Below, piece by piece: positions 36,426 to 46,198 of a stretch of DNA of 64,000 nt. The notes beneath the pieces were generated by a model. The model worked only from the letters and a program-made list of their open reading frames with translations. It searched no databases and had not been told where the DNA came from. Made by a program: the position numbers and the translations under genes. This DNA is from Tetmemena sp. SeJ-2015 (taxonomy: Eukaryota; Ciliophora; Spirotrichea; Sporadotrichida; Oxytrichidae): NCBI GenBank assembly GCA_027382625.1, contig JAJKFJ010022081.1, forward strand, positions 1 to 64,000, written 5' to 3'. Position 1 is the stretch's first letter; every line of letters begins with the position of its first letter.

Positions 36426-37092
36426 ATGGATAGAAGGAGGAAGCAGATGCCAGACAACCCTGTGCAAGTATCTAACTCCAATTAAAATACCTACGTCGCC
36501 TCTACAGAAGCAGTGAGGAAGGTAGTGCTCCTCGGTGACTGTAATGTGGGAAAGACCTCTCTAATTTCTAGATTCGTTAATAACTCGATGCCTAACAACA
36601 GTCAATAATATTTACTTGAGAAATTAGATCTAAATATTTAGAGATTATGTATTTTTGTTGAGTGGTCCAACAGTGGGAGCTGCAGAGTACAGCCGAACCT
36701 ATTACCTTAATTAGTCGTCACGAAACTTGAACTTAGAAATTTGGGATGTATCTGGACAGGATAAGTTTCGTGCCTTGACGAACATGTACTACAGAGACGC
36801 AGATGGAGCAATACTGACATTCGATGTGACTGATAAGCAATCATTTGAGAATCTGAAGACCATGTGGATTAAAGACGTAGAGGAAAAAGCGCCTGAGAAT
36901 ATTGTCCTAGCTCTAGTGGGAAATAAAAGTGACAGAGTAGATTCAGAAGCTGTAACATTTAAGGAGGCACATGAATTCGCATTGTAAAATAGGGCAAACC
37001 TTCATTTCGTGAGTGCAAAGAAGAACCAAGGCCTAAATGAAGTGTTTTAGAAGTTAAGCATGATTATCTAATGTATCATTTTTAGATCCTGA
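36426..37092 (+). CDS. Rab-family small GTPase
   Basis: Vesicle-traffic GTPase. Starts MDRRRKQMPDNPVQVSNSNQ. P-loop LLGDCNVGKTSLISRF. After removal of the 36604-36667 IES, switch I reads NNSPTVGAAEYSRTY. Switch II region is LEIWDVSGQDKFRALTNMYY; the effector loop DADGAILTFDVTDKQSFENL, NKSD base-recognition motif (VGNKSD) and SAK motif (FVSAKKNQGLNEVFQKL) follow. The canonical DTAGQE is replaced by DVSGQD: the catalytic Gln is kept, the acidic residue after it is Asp. The C terminus is not a convincing prenylation motif: the frame runs IIQCIIFRS to TGA 37090-37092, so the last segment may be misjoined. Rab5/Rab21-like by switch I, but subfamily is not assigned. Confidence 0.88.
36604..36667 (+). 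other. IES 64 bp, pointer GTC, in the Rab gene
   Basis: GTC at 36601-36603 and 36665-36667. Removal joins MPNNSP to TVGAAEYSRTYYLN, giving the conserved switch I context. The longer repeat AACAGT also spans the site but breaks the frame. Confidence 0.8.
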
Positions 37093-37102
37093 TTACGAAA
37101 AT

Positions 37103-37753
37103 ATGTTTGAAAGATATGTTTAGTACTTCCCCTCTCAATTCACAATTAGTGAAAATGTAAGCTTCATAGTAACACAAGCTCTTTTAGTTGAGCTTTATAA
37201 GGTATTGCTTCCCTCTGATTTTCCAGTGGATTGTGCTTCTGATGGACTACTCTCTCGATAAAGTTCAATTACAGACTGGCCCTAATAAGGACTAAGTGTA
37301 TAGGAATATTCTCAACCGACAGAAGAAACTCATAGCACAGATTGAAAGCATTCAAAAGCAACCCTCATCAAAGTCAATTGAGGGATTGAAGCTTATCTAT
37401 CATGAGATAATATTTTAGTAAGTGTCTGTGAATAAAGATACCGCTAAATTTAAAAAGATAAATGACATTTCTGAGAAGGAGGGCAATGATTTCATTCCCG
37501 CAGTCTTTAAGCAGACGCAGAAGAGGAGCAGTAATGGTCCTTTACAAAAATAGTGCGCTCAGTATTTGGAATCATAATGATGATCGGCATTTTCTAAATG
37601 GTGTTCCTCGGAGGACCTAGTGCACCCCCAGGCTTAATGAATTATTTATTCTCTCCTTAACATTTCAATTTTACAAATGTACCCTCCTTTCTTTCTGAGA
37701 TAGAATATTCAGATTCGCCTCGCAGCAAAGTATCATTGAATCAAGATGTGTGA
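37103..37753 (+). CDS. Small hypothetical protein with C-terminal membrane segment
   Basis: Starts MFERYVQYFPSQFTISENVS (upstream DPDYEN is in frame, so the real start may be earlier). A 25-base GT..AG intron at 37202-37226 joins TQALLVELYK to WIVLLMDYSLDKVQLQTG. A helix follows (NILNRQKKLIAQIESIQKQP). Near 37560 the frame changes to a hydrophobic segment VFGIIMMIGIFQMVFLGGPS and the protein ends SPRSKVSLNQDV, TGA 37751-37753. Family not recognised. It directly follows the Rab gene, and a shared gene cannot be ruled out. Confidence 0.5.
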
Positions 37754-37874
37754 GTGAGGAAAGAGGGTTGAATTAATTAATATTCTGCGATTATAATATA
37801 ACTAAAAGAGCGTACTCGCTTCAATTTCGATCACACTTTCGCATTGCCGCTTCAATTTCCATTCAGTATTAAAT

Positions 37875-38366
37875 ATGAGCAGTTAAGCCAACCAAGCCAC
37901 CCCCTCCAAAGAGGCAGCTAATAAATAGAAGACCCCCTCTAAGGTAGCCGCAGAGGCTCCTTCAGATGAGGAGCAGATCCAGTAATCTACCGCAAAGCGC
38001 CAAAAGACGGGAGATAAGTCTGAAGCAGCCACCGCAAAGGCCTCTAATCATGCTTCAGGATCTAAGGCGCCCGCCAAAGTTTCCGGCAAGAGAGCTCGTG
38101 ATGAGGAAGAAGAGTCCGAAGAGGATGAAGGAAGCTTTGAAGGGGATGAGGATGAGGATAGCTTCGACTCTGATTTCGACTAAGCTGAGAGCGGAGACCT
38201 GAATGCAGAGGAAAACTTTGATATCGAGGCTTACAAGAAATGGCGCGAAGAGAACCCTGACGCAGTGGAGGACGCAGGAGATGATGACGATGACGAAGAA
38301 GGAGAAGATGAGGGAGATGATGACGACTATGGTGATGAAGAGGGAGACGACGATGATGATGCATGA
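37875..38366 (+). CDS. Acidic-tailed nuclear-like protein
   Basis: An uninterrupted frame of 163 codons, from MSSQANQATPSKEAANKQKT to GDEEGDDDDDA, TGA 38364-38366. The N-terminal half is Lys/Ala/Ser/Pro/Gln-rich like chromatin proteins (KRQKTGDKSEAATAKAS, SGKRARDEEEE). The C-terminal half is mostly Asp/Glu with one short ordered-looking stretch (FDIEAYKKWREENPDAV). Composition resembles histone chaperones or nucleolar acidic proteins; no family is recognised. No IES is needed. Base composition is richer in GC than the surroundings, as expected for this amino-acid content. Confidence 0.8.
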
Positions 38367-38559
38367 AGATGAGACTCTCTCGTTCATTGCGATGTATAAT
38401 AGTTATAAGATGATGGAAGCAAGGTGCGCTAAAGTTGCACAAATTGAGGTAGTTCCTTGCCCTTCATCTGCTTTAATTGGTTAATAAGTACCCTTTTCAA
38501 CCTTGATGTAAATAAAAATCTCAAAGCCATTAAGCCTCTCTTATGGCTTTAAATATTTC

Positions 38560-39574
38560 TCAAACACACGATTCTCTCTATTAACTCGGTACATAGCTTA
38601 GATGGTGAAATGGCTCTAAAATGTTTATCAGGGGAGCAGAGGGAATTAATTAAAAGTTCAATTGTGGAGGGATTTTATTAACTTTTAAATTCAATTTCTC
38701 TTCTTTAACGTCAATTTTTAAAGTGTGTGTTATAATATTTATAATTTCCATTTATTTATAATCAGGATCTCCGTAGTTGAGTCTTGTGAATGCTTCTAAT
38801 GCTCCTCCGCCAATGCACACGAGCATAAGTAGCATTTTTGTCTTTTTCCTCTATAATTATGTTAAAAAGAGAATATCAATCAATACATCTTCCTTAAGGA
38901 AAACTAGTGAGAGGATGAACCAAGTGAAATAGAAAGGGACCACATCTAGGATTATTGCAATTGACTTGACTGATGTTTGGTGAAGTCTGAACTACTCTGC
39001 CCTCATCTTTTCATCTTTAAATTGCATTTGTAACTGAGCTAGGATTCTCTCCTCTTGAGTGAAATCGGTTTGCCCGAACACCTCATAAGCTATTCTCTTC
39101 TCACTGGAAGACAATATCTCATTAGCTAAAGGGTAATATTGTAAAGCGGTTTAAATTATTACCTAGAGTGAGTTGTCTAAACATCTCAGCAGCATTTGGG
39201 TCGGGGTTCTTGTCTGGATGCAGCTGGCGTGAAAGCTAACGATAGCTACTCTTAAGGGAGTTAGGGTTGAATGCTCTGGGCTGCATCTTCATTATACTGT
39301 AAAGGTTTTCTTGTCTTTCTATATCATTAAAGTAAGCGAAACTTTTCAACACGTATGAGTAGATAATGTAATTAAAAGAGGGAAACTCATAATGAATAAG
39401 GTACAAAGGATAAGTAAGATTACCTTTAGAGAAGAACTGGTTTATCTAAAGCCAAGTGACAGCTGCTATGATGACACTAGCAAGACTGAATCTGATAAAC
39501 CCATTTATGGGAAGATGCTTGACTTGAGTGAGGAGGGGCACTAAGATGAACAAGTGCACTATTATTTCCAACAT
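38560..39574 (-). CDS. Membrane-anchored DnaJ (J-domain) co-chaperone
   Basis: Starts MLEIIVHLFILVPLLTQVKH at 39574 with a second hydrophobic segment (FSLASVIIAAVTWLQINQFF). The frame continues unbroken into the J domain: ENLYSIMKMQPRAFNPNSLK, SSYRQLSRQLHPDKNPDPNA (HPD motif), AAEMFRQLT. A 37-base GT..AG intron at 39126-39162 is followed by LANEILSSSEKRIAYEVFGQ, the J-domain helix IV. A C-terminal membrane segment (VVPFYFTWFILSLVFL) and a further hydrophobic run (MLLMLVCIGGGALEAF) follow. This layout, membrane segments on both sides of a J domain, fits an ER-membrane Hsp70 partner of the Sec63/ERdj kind. The TGA at 38562-38560 is nominal; the last 60 codons are uncertain. Confidence 0.8.
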
Positions 39575-39599
39575 TTTGAATTAAACTAACAAATTTTAT

Positions 39600-40061
39600 A
39601 ACTTTTAATTCGCTTTAAGACAAGCATAGAAATTGCTATGAAATATCTGAGAATATAATATTCAACTAACTTTGCTATCTGCTCATATCGAGAATAATAG
39701 AAATAGCTTGCTTGCTAATAAGAGTAAGTGATTGAGCAACGGATTCTTATTTATCTTTATTAAGATAGCTAGTGAGAATAATTTAATTTCCGCTTGAGTG
39801 GATCAGAAAATAGTACAGCACTTCTTTTTGCTTTTGTTCTTTGGGCCTTGTTTCAGCCTCACACTGTTTCTGTTTGATTACATCTATTTATAAAGAGTTA
39901 TTTATGAGAAGTCTTATTAATTGACTTAAAACTTATTTTGTAAAAAAACTCAATATATGTTGACTGTGAAAACTTTGACTTACATTTGAAGGCTGCTGTA
40001 TCAGTTTCTCTCCTAGCTTCTAAAACGTACACTCAAAAATAGATTCTCTTCTTATGGACAT
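39600..40061 (-). CDS. Small hypothetical protein
   Basis: Starts MSIRRESIFECTFQKLGEKL at 40061. After removing the 39884-39985 IES it continues VIKQKQCEAETRPKEQKQKE and VLYYFLIHSSGNQIILTSYL. The frame has no TGA before the J-domain gene, so its 3' end is not known and is set approximately. No family recognised. Both genes point left. Confidence 0.45.
39884..39985 (-). other. IES 102 bp, pointer ATGTAA (minus strand)
   Basis: TTACAT on the plus strand at 39878-39883 and 39980-39985. Removal joins IQQPSN to VIKQKQCEAETRPK. The insert starts with GTAAGT-like sequence, but cutting it as a GT..AG intron gives the wrong frame, so IES is preferred. Confidence 0.65.
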
Positions 40062-40214
40062 TTATAGCGAATCTATGATAAACAAAAAAATAGAGAAGAA
40101 AGTCGTTATCTATCTTGGGTGGGAAATAAAAGAGGAGGAGGATACCGACTGATCAATAAATTTTATCAGTTGATAGCACAATATAACCTACTCTTATTTA
40201 ATTTGAGAACAAAA

Positions 40215-42899
40215 ATGAGACGCACCAGCTTAGACCAAAACAAAAATCTTACAGCTAACAATAATCCTAATTAAACCTAAAAGACATCCCCTCAATCTCT
40301 GCTATAGCAGCTCATCACGCCTAAGGGCTCCGCTAACTAGTAGTTCTAATTCAATGGGGAGATGGATTTGAATTACATTTCTTCAGTGTTAGATCAAGTC
40401 AGGACGAAATTACAATCCAAGACTAGCTTTTTGGAGCAACGAGCACTCAATTCCCTGGGGCAGAATAGTCCCAGCCAGTCAGATATAGAAACTTTGGAAG
40501 GTAATTCTCATTCTTTTTAACTAACTTTGGCCAATAGATGAGTTAAATTAGGCGCACAACGAGATAAAGTCGCATGAGAAGCAGCTTAAAGGGCTGTTCA
40601 CAATTTCAGAGTTTCTGTTTGACGCTTACTAGGAGCTCTAAGACAGAGTGGAGGAGGACTTTCTACTAATAGAAGATTAAAAGAAAGAGCTGGATCAATT
40701 GAGATACCAACAAAACGCACTGGGCATAGAGTTAGAGCAAAAGACTAAGCTCCTAGTGCAACTTCAAACATAGAACACTCAACTAGAAAAGCAAGCCGAG
40801 AAGGACAAAGAGCAAAGGGAAGCTCTATAGAAGAAATTTGACCTGTTAGAGCGATAATAGAGCAAAGACTCAGCGCAAGTGCATCTGATATATGATTTTG
40901 TTTATATATATCTAAGATTCATCTAGATTTGGAATCTATGACTGAAGATAACAGGAAAGGATGGAAGAAGAGATGGAGCTGCTGCATGAAACCAATGAAA
41001 AACTTGAAGATTAGATAGAGTAGCTCAACTAAACTATCGAAGAGTTAAATGCCAGTTTAGATCAGAAGAACAACGAATTAAGGCTAATCTCTAACGAAAA
41101 AATTATCATAAAGTTTTTAAAAGGTATTTAAAGAAAAAGAGGAGTTGCAGAAGAATAAGAAAGCACAAGGCCAGAAAATAGAGCAATACCAAAAGATAAA
41201 CGAGCAACTAAGGAAGGATAAATCCACTTTAGAGAACGAGAGAAAAGAACTCAATAAGCAAGTAGAGCAACAAAAGATGATAGCGAAGAGTGCAGCTTAC
41301 ATGAGTCAGATGAGCGTGGGCAGGAATGGATGAAGACTACGAGGATGAGGAGATCTACAGAATAGATGGAGGAAATACTGAGTAAGATCAGATGAGTGTC
41401 AGATTTGGAGAGTAGTCGCACCAAATCAATAACTTAGATCATAACCCATTACATTTAATCAATGATGACTTGAAAGGCCTGAATGATAGCTTTGAAGAAG
41501 AACAAGCGCAGACAGCCAAAGCCAAAAAGGCCATCAGAGAAATTCAAGTTAGAATGAATTCAATATGCACTATAGGACGGAGAGAGTCTAGACTTACCAG
41601 CCACAGCCTTAGACTTAGAAATTCAGTTAGCGCTTTGGTAAAGGTTTGGATCTTCTCAACCACTCTTTCAACAGTGAAAATGAAGAGACCCAAGTAATTG
41701 CTAATGACATAATTGAGTACGATGATGGAATGAACTCTCCTAGCTTGCAATCTCCTTCAAAAACCCAAAATAGATCAAACTCAGTGATGCTGGAGATAAC
41801 TGCTAGATATGAAACCAGAAGCAAAGGAAAGGGGATGATGACGGTTAGACTGTCATAGATAGAGTGGTAGGCTACTTATCTGATCTTGAATAAGAGACCA
41901 GTATATTCAACATCGAGATCGCAAAGGGCTCTCAGGCTTTTGCAGAAAAGTCTCTAAAGGAGAAACTTCAAACCATGAAGATGGCTATCAAAGAGAAGCT
42001 TAAGCCTGTCTATGTTGATGTGGCGGTTGGAAGTGACAAAGAAATTAACTCTTAAGACTTTGAATTTGAAAATGAACGTCGAAGGAGCAGCGCTGGTTCT
42101 ATCAAAAGTGGAAATGAGTATGGCCTAACCAGTTCTGTCATTGAAAGTAGTGGTCTTGGTAGTAGCTTAATGGCTAGCTCTAAGACTGCTGGTGGACTAA
42201 GCGGATAGCTTAGAGATGTTATTAAAGACTTCTTTTCTCTGGTTAGCTCAACTTACTGTACTAATTTTCCTTTTAGACTTGCCAGTCAGTGAAGTTAAAT
42301 TCACCTCACCTGAATTTGATCTGCAACACTAAAACTGACGATCTCTATTTGAAAGTACTCTCTCTTAACGTTCCATTTTATCAAGTAAGAATTTTTGATT
42401 GTATCAGCATTCTTTAATATCTATTCTTAGTGGAATAACTGGCTGGAGGAGTATCTGCATAAAGAAGTTCTGAATTCAATCTTCAAACAAAGACTTAAGG
42501 CTTCTTTTGTAAAGGCTGGAAATACTGGCTCAAGCCAGCAAACACATAAATTTTTAATGATGGATACTAGTATTTAAGCATTAGAGGAAACAAAGACAAG
42601 AGGAAGATTAAGCTAAATACTTTGACCAAGATAATGAAGAAGGGAAGAAACCTTCTCATAAGCCAAATAAACCAATTTAGATAGCTGAAGAGGAGAAGGG
42701 TGAGGCTCAAGATAGCAACAATAGAAGTAATAGATTTAACTCTTTAAAGGCCAAGCTAGCAGGAGTAATTGACTCTGTAAAATAAGAAGCTAGATCGGAT
42801 GCTAAAGCATAGACAGAGTAAAAGCAAAGACAGAAATCCTAAAGTGCAAGAAAGGATACTAAACTTATTCAAGCAACTAAACAGCTCAAATTTATTTGA
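40215..42899 (+). CDS. Long coiled-coil protein
   Basis: Starts MRRTSLDQNKNLTANNNPNQ. A 37-base GT..AG intron (40501-40537, TAACTAAC branch-like) joins DIETLE to DELNQAHNEIKSHEKQLKGL. Coiled coil follows for several hundred residues (LEQKTKLLVQLQTQNTQLEK; MEEEMELLHETNEKLEDQIE; YQKINEQLRKDKSTLENERK). A second intron-like insert spans about 40879-40955. Later there is an acidic/Asn stretch (ENEETQVIANDIIEYDDGMN), LSDLEQETSIFNIEIAKGSQ, and a 46-base intron 42385-42430 joining LSLNVPFYQ to WNNWLEEYLHKEVLN. The basic tail (AKLAGVIDSVKQEARSDAKA ... QATKQLKFI) ends at TGA 42897-42899. Likely structural, cytoskeletal or basal-body associated by composition only. Frame changes near 41115, 41330, 41540, 41840 and 42610 are unplaced IESs. 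Confidence 0.68.
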
Positions 42900-43022
42900 T
42901 TAACTTATTCACTTCAACAAATAAGACAGTTCTTGTAAATGTTAGAATCAAGAAATCAAATTAAAAGCCATTCATAAGTGTTATTAAGGATTTAAAGGAG
43001 TGAAAACTACATCATATCAATT

Positions 43023-43369
43023 TCATTTATAGTCTCTTAGTTTTTAGATTGCGTTGCCGAACCTCTCAGCACTGAACTTACTTTCATCGTCAGCCGTGAA
43101 TTGCGACTGCGAATCGTTATTGAAGATGTTGCTTCTGCCTTCGTTTTCTCTTATAACTGTCCCACTTCCATCTTCAGTCAGCTGATCTTATAGGAAGTTA
43201 TTCTCTTAAATATTTTACAAGCATTTAATTTTCTTTGAATGTAAATAAGAATAAATTAGGCGAACAGCTGCTCATTGTTTTGCACTTTTTGACGGACCAG
43301 CGCTATTATATCTTGCACAGAGTTTAGATTAGTGCGCTAGCTCACAAGCATGTCCTTCACGTTTTGCAT
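43023..43369 (-). CDS. Small acidic hypothetical protein (~98 aa)
   Basis: Starts MQNVKDMLVSQRTNLNSVQD at 43369. The 43209-43258 IES precedes ENNFLQDQLTEDGSGTVIRE. It ends FSAERFGNAIQKLRDYK, TGA 43025-43023. Helical N-terminal half (IIALVRQKVQNNEQLFAQEN) suggests a short coiled coil; the rest is disordered. Family not recognised. It could be the last segment of a longer gene if an upstream MDS exists. Confidence 0.6.
43209..43258 (-). other. IES 50 bp, pointer TAA (minus strand)
   Basis: TTA on the plus strand at 43206-43208 and 43256-43258. Excision joins NNEQLFAQ to ENNFLQDQLTEDG and removes an in-frame TGA. The pointer itself becomes a TAA glutamine codon. Confidence 0.75.
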
Positions 43370-43413
43370 ACTCAATATTTTCCCTAATGAATATCAGAGA
43401 TATCTAAGAACTA

Positions 43414-45030
43414 TCACATGCCTATTTTCCAATGGCCAAAATATACATAGGCAGACAATTTTATAAATAATCTCAGGTGATTTTTAAATTAGATATATCT
43501 TGCTTTATTGGGTGGCTATTTAGCTTCTTTCCTTCCTCTTTAAGGATATCTTTTACTCATTAATTCTAGTTTTATTAAGCGTGACCTGGGTCTATAAAAA
43601 TATAGCCTTTAAACTAACTACAAATAGTCATAGTAGGAATATCCATGAGGTCTGGGCTGTCCATGCTCGTAAAATAGCTACTGCTCTGAGTTTTCAGCGG
43701 TTGATTATGTGGCCTCAGGTGGCTGCTGTTGCTAAAGTGCAGCAGGCATGTCATAGATTGAAGGAGGCTGTTGCTCCATTTGGGGGTAGGCCTGTGCGGT
43801 TGCTTGATAGCCCTAGTTGATCTGAGCCTAAACTTAGTTGGGGTCATAGATGGTCTGGGTAGGATAGCCAGCAGGGTAAGTTGCTTGAACATAGGGTTCT
43901 TGGGGATAGGCAGGCTGAGGATAAGAAGCTTGAGCATAGGTGGCAGCGGGATATCCACCAGCTGGATAGCCACCCTCTGGATAGGCGCCAGCAGGGTAGG
44001 CAGGTTAATAAAATTTGGATAATGCTTACTTTGAATAAGGTCCTGCAACAGCAGCGTTGGGGTAGAACTGAGGAGGAACAGTTTGATTGTAATGCTTGGG
44101 TGATCCGTGATGAGAGTGATGAGAATGATGAGAGTGGTGGGAGCCGTGAGAGCTGAAGCTGTGGTTAAGAGGCTCGTGGAGACCGTGATGTCTTCTCTGT
44201 GCTTTAGCAATTAGCATAAAGTTCTTATAAACTTCGAATACTTTAACAAATACAACTTTGCTTGAATGGCGATGCAGCAACAGCAACAGCAGCATAGCAT
44301 AATGATGAAAGCGATGAAGCCTCCAACTGATGAGGGAGCTAAGTCCTTGCAAGTCTACTCATCTTTGCACACTCCATCATTTGTAAATCTCCGTTACTCC
44401 TAAGATTATAATAAGAATCAACGCAGCAGAAGTCGCATGTCATGTTCTTGCAAAGCTCGTCCTGTTGGTTGTAATATCCATAGTAGGAGTTATAGTAGCC
44501 TGGGCCCACAATAATTACCGCACCTCCGCCACCGTAGTAGTAACCATAGTTAGAGTAGCTGTATCTAGAATAGGAGTAGTAGCTTGGCTTATAGGAATAA
44601 GAGGAGTAGCGGAAAGATCCTCTGCTCTTGAGGTTAAGAGTGGAGTCGAAGGCCTCTGTCTCGTTATCGTAACCTTTTCTGTAAGTTGATCTAGTTCTTT
44701 GATGGGCTTCTCTCTCATCAGCTTCATTATCAATTTTTCAATTTATGATGATGATGCTATTTCAATTATTGGTGATGACGAAAGTCGATTCTTAGTTTGA
44801 AGCATCCTCTTCTGAAGTGACTTAGTGACTGGCTTGCTGTTCTCTTTCAATTCTCTCTTGAAGTAGCTTCTTATAAGCAGCAATTTCTTCCTCATGACTG
44901 TGTGCTTGCTTTAATTCATGTTCAGCAAAGGCCATTTGCGAAACTGCAATATGTAATATACATAAGAATCATGTATTGCAAGTGTGACGACAGATAGAAT
45001 AAAGATATTCCCCTTAGTAAGTGATCTCAT
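43414..45030 (-). CDS. Type I membrane protein: signal peptide, Tyr-rich and Cys domains, Gln/Pro/Tyr-rich tail
   Basis: Starts MRSLTKGNIFILSVVTLAVS at 45030, a clear signal peptide once the 44950-44981 IES is removed (cleavage near QMAFA|EHE). The ectodomain has a charged start (HELKQAHSHEEEIAAYKKLL), a Ser/Tyr-rich part (RGSFRYSSYSYKPSYYSYSR), a Gly/Tyr stretch and a Cys cluster (DELCKNMTCDFCCVDSYYN ... DGVCKDEQTCKDLAPSS). The transmembrane helix is FIAFIIMLCCCCCCIAI, with six consecutive cysteines. The cytosolic tail starts AQRRHHGLHEPLNHS with His/Ser repeats, then tandem YPAGxYP-type repeats rich in Pro, Tyr, Ala and Gln, ending near YSYYDYLQLV. Four IESs are placed in this gene. The frame has no TGA until 43416-43414, so the last ~60 codons are doubtful. 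Family not recognised; reminiscent of annexin/rhodopsin-like PYP-repeat tails. Confidence 0.75.
44205..44263 (-). other. IES 59 bp, pointer AAGC (minus strand)
   Basis: GCTT on the plus strand at 44201-44204 and 44260-44263. Excision joins the membrane helix end CCIAIQ to AQRRHHGLHEPLNHS in frame. Confidence 0.78.
44379..44389 (-). other. Minimal IES 11 bp, pointer GAT (minus strand)
   Basis: ATC on the plus strand at 44376-44378 and 44387-44389, separated by only 8 bases. Removing 11 bases joins LRSNGD to GVCKDEQTCKDLAPSS, restoring the frame that contains the membrane helix. Confidence 0.65.
44731..44769 (-). other. IES 39 bp, pointer ATAAT (minus strand)
   Basis: ATTAT on the plus strand at 44726-44730 and 44765-44769. 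The insert carries two in-frame TGAs. Removal joins NQESTFVITNN to EADEREAHQRTRSTYR. Confidence 0.8.
44950..44981 (-). other. IES 32 bp, pointer TTGCA (minus strand)
   Basis: TGCAA on the plus strand at 44945-44949 and 44977-44981. Excision completes the signal peptide: LSVVTLA joins VSQMAFAEHELKQ. Confidence 0.85.
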
Positions 45031-45636
45031 AGTTTTCAATAATTTATATATATACTCAATCGAATTTACGATTTCTGTTCCTATTGGGAACAGGCTTCAT
45101 GTGCTCAAAAGAAGAAAGATTTGCTGAGGCATTATAAAATTAAGGGTATATATATAATAGACTCCAGGAAACTTAAAGAAAAAGAGAAAACTTTCTCAAA
45201 AGCTTCCAAGTTATAAGGTCTAGTTAAGAATTAAGATTTTGTGCAAGCAGAGTCTTGAAATCTCTCTTATCTGATAGTAAAGTCAGCAGCAGTCTTGTCA
45301 GGTCTATCTTTTAAAGCTATAAGCTCACGTGAACTTACTCTCATAAGTCCACTTTTCCAAATTCTATCCTTTTCTGGCAGAGCAGCTTATTTAGCAGTAA
45401 AATTTAGGATCCTTATTGAGACCCAGATATTTCACTCACTATTATAAGATTTGAACCTTAACTTGACCCGCTAACTTGAGCTACTAGAATACAGAGAGAG
45501 TTGACTCTTTTATAACACACGGAGGTCATTATAGCCTCTGGTTCAGATCAGCTCAGTTGAAGCAGAAAGAGGCTGTAACGCAACCGTATACAGTATTGCC
45601 GGACTAATCTTTCACATAAGGAAAATATTTTTCTCC
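45031..45636. other. Unassigned spacer of about 600 bp
   Basis: Between two minus-strand genes. AT-rich near 45030-45180, more mixed at 45240-45600. No frame with convincing protein character on either strand, no inverted or tandem repeat noticed, and no tRNA-like cloverleaf recognised. Parts may be flanking untranslated sequence of the lipid-binding gene. Confidence 0.4.
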
Positions 45637-46198
45637 TCATTTAAATAAAATAACGGTATATTTAAACTTATCGTGTAGTCTGATCCAGGCAACATAGTCT
45701 CCAACAGGGGCGAAGCTGGGTATGTTCCACTTGATAGAGTCCACAAAATCGTCTCCAGCCTAATAGGTCTTTGAGCGGGGGAAGTCTTGAACATAGAGGG
45801 GGGTCTTGTTCCATTCCACGTAGATTTTAAGTCCAGTGAGAGCAGCAGTGTCTGTGAACACGCCCTCAAGATGGAGAGATACATCCTGGCCTTTAATAGC
45901 GGGGCTTGGGATGCTGTAGGTTTGGTCGAGGTTCACTTGGAAATTTCCTCTTAAATAAGAGAGAGTAATTATATATCGAATTATAATTTCCATTATCTTC
46001 GCAAGTAGCCCAGGAAACCTGGCCTGGTGCAGCACAGGCGAGAAGCTTGGGCTTTTGAAGGAAGGTAGGCTGATAAAGCTCAAAGGCGGGTGTTTGAGCG
46101 AGCTAGGCCCAACTCTCTTGAGGAATAATGAGCTCTGAGAAGGGAGTGGCGATGGTAGATGCGACCAAGCCAGCGAGTGTGAGGAGAATCTTTTGCAT
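45637..46198 (-). CDS. Secreted ML-domain (MD-2/NPC2-like) lipid-binding protein
   Basis: Starts MQKILLTLAGLVASTIATPF, a signal peptide. Mature part: FLQKPKLLACAAPGQVSWAT, then CEDNG joined by the 45949-45991 IES to NFQVNLDQTYSIPSPAIKGQ. The ML beta-sandwich core is DVSLHLEGVFTDTAALTGLK, IYVEWNKTPLYVQDFPRSKT, WNIPSFAPVGDYVAWIRL, ending HDKFKYTVILFK at TGA 45639-45637. About 170 residues after excision, usual for NPC2-type proteins. These bind sterols or other lipids in secreted or lysosomal/phagosomal compartments. Family assignment rests on the Pro/Gly-rich PxIKGQDVxxxxxG block and the spacing to the late GDYVAWIRL strand. Confidence 0.8.
45949..45991 (-). other. IES 43 bp, pointer GGAAAT (minus strand)
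   Basis: ATTTCC on the plus strand at 45943-45948 and 45986-45991. Removal joins SWATCEDNGN to FQVNLDQTYSIPS in the ML-domain gene. Confidence 0.88.

Noticed and set aside
38055..38442. Minus-strand Ser/Ile- and His/Arg-rich ORFs of 110-126 codons
   Set aside because: Antisense shadows of the Asp/Glu-rich tail of the 37875-38366 gene; the codon bias of GAT/GAA opens the opposite frames.
39884..39985. GT..AG intron starting GTAAGT
   Set aside because: Splicing at those sites shifts the frame; removal at the ATGTAA repeats keeps it.
43614..44210. 198-codon minus-strand ORF rich in Leu, Thr and Pro
   Set aside because: It is the out-of-frame shadow of the Pro/Tyr/Gln-repeat tail. The true frame needs TAA/TAG as Gln and connects to the membrane helix and signal peptide.
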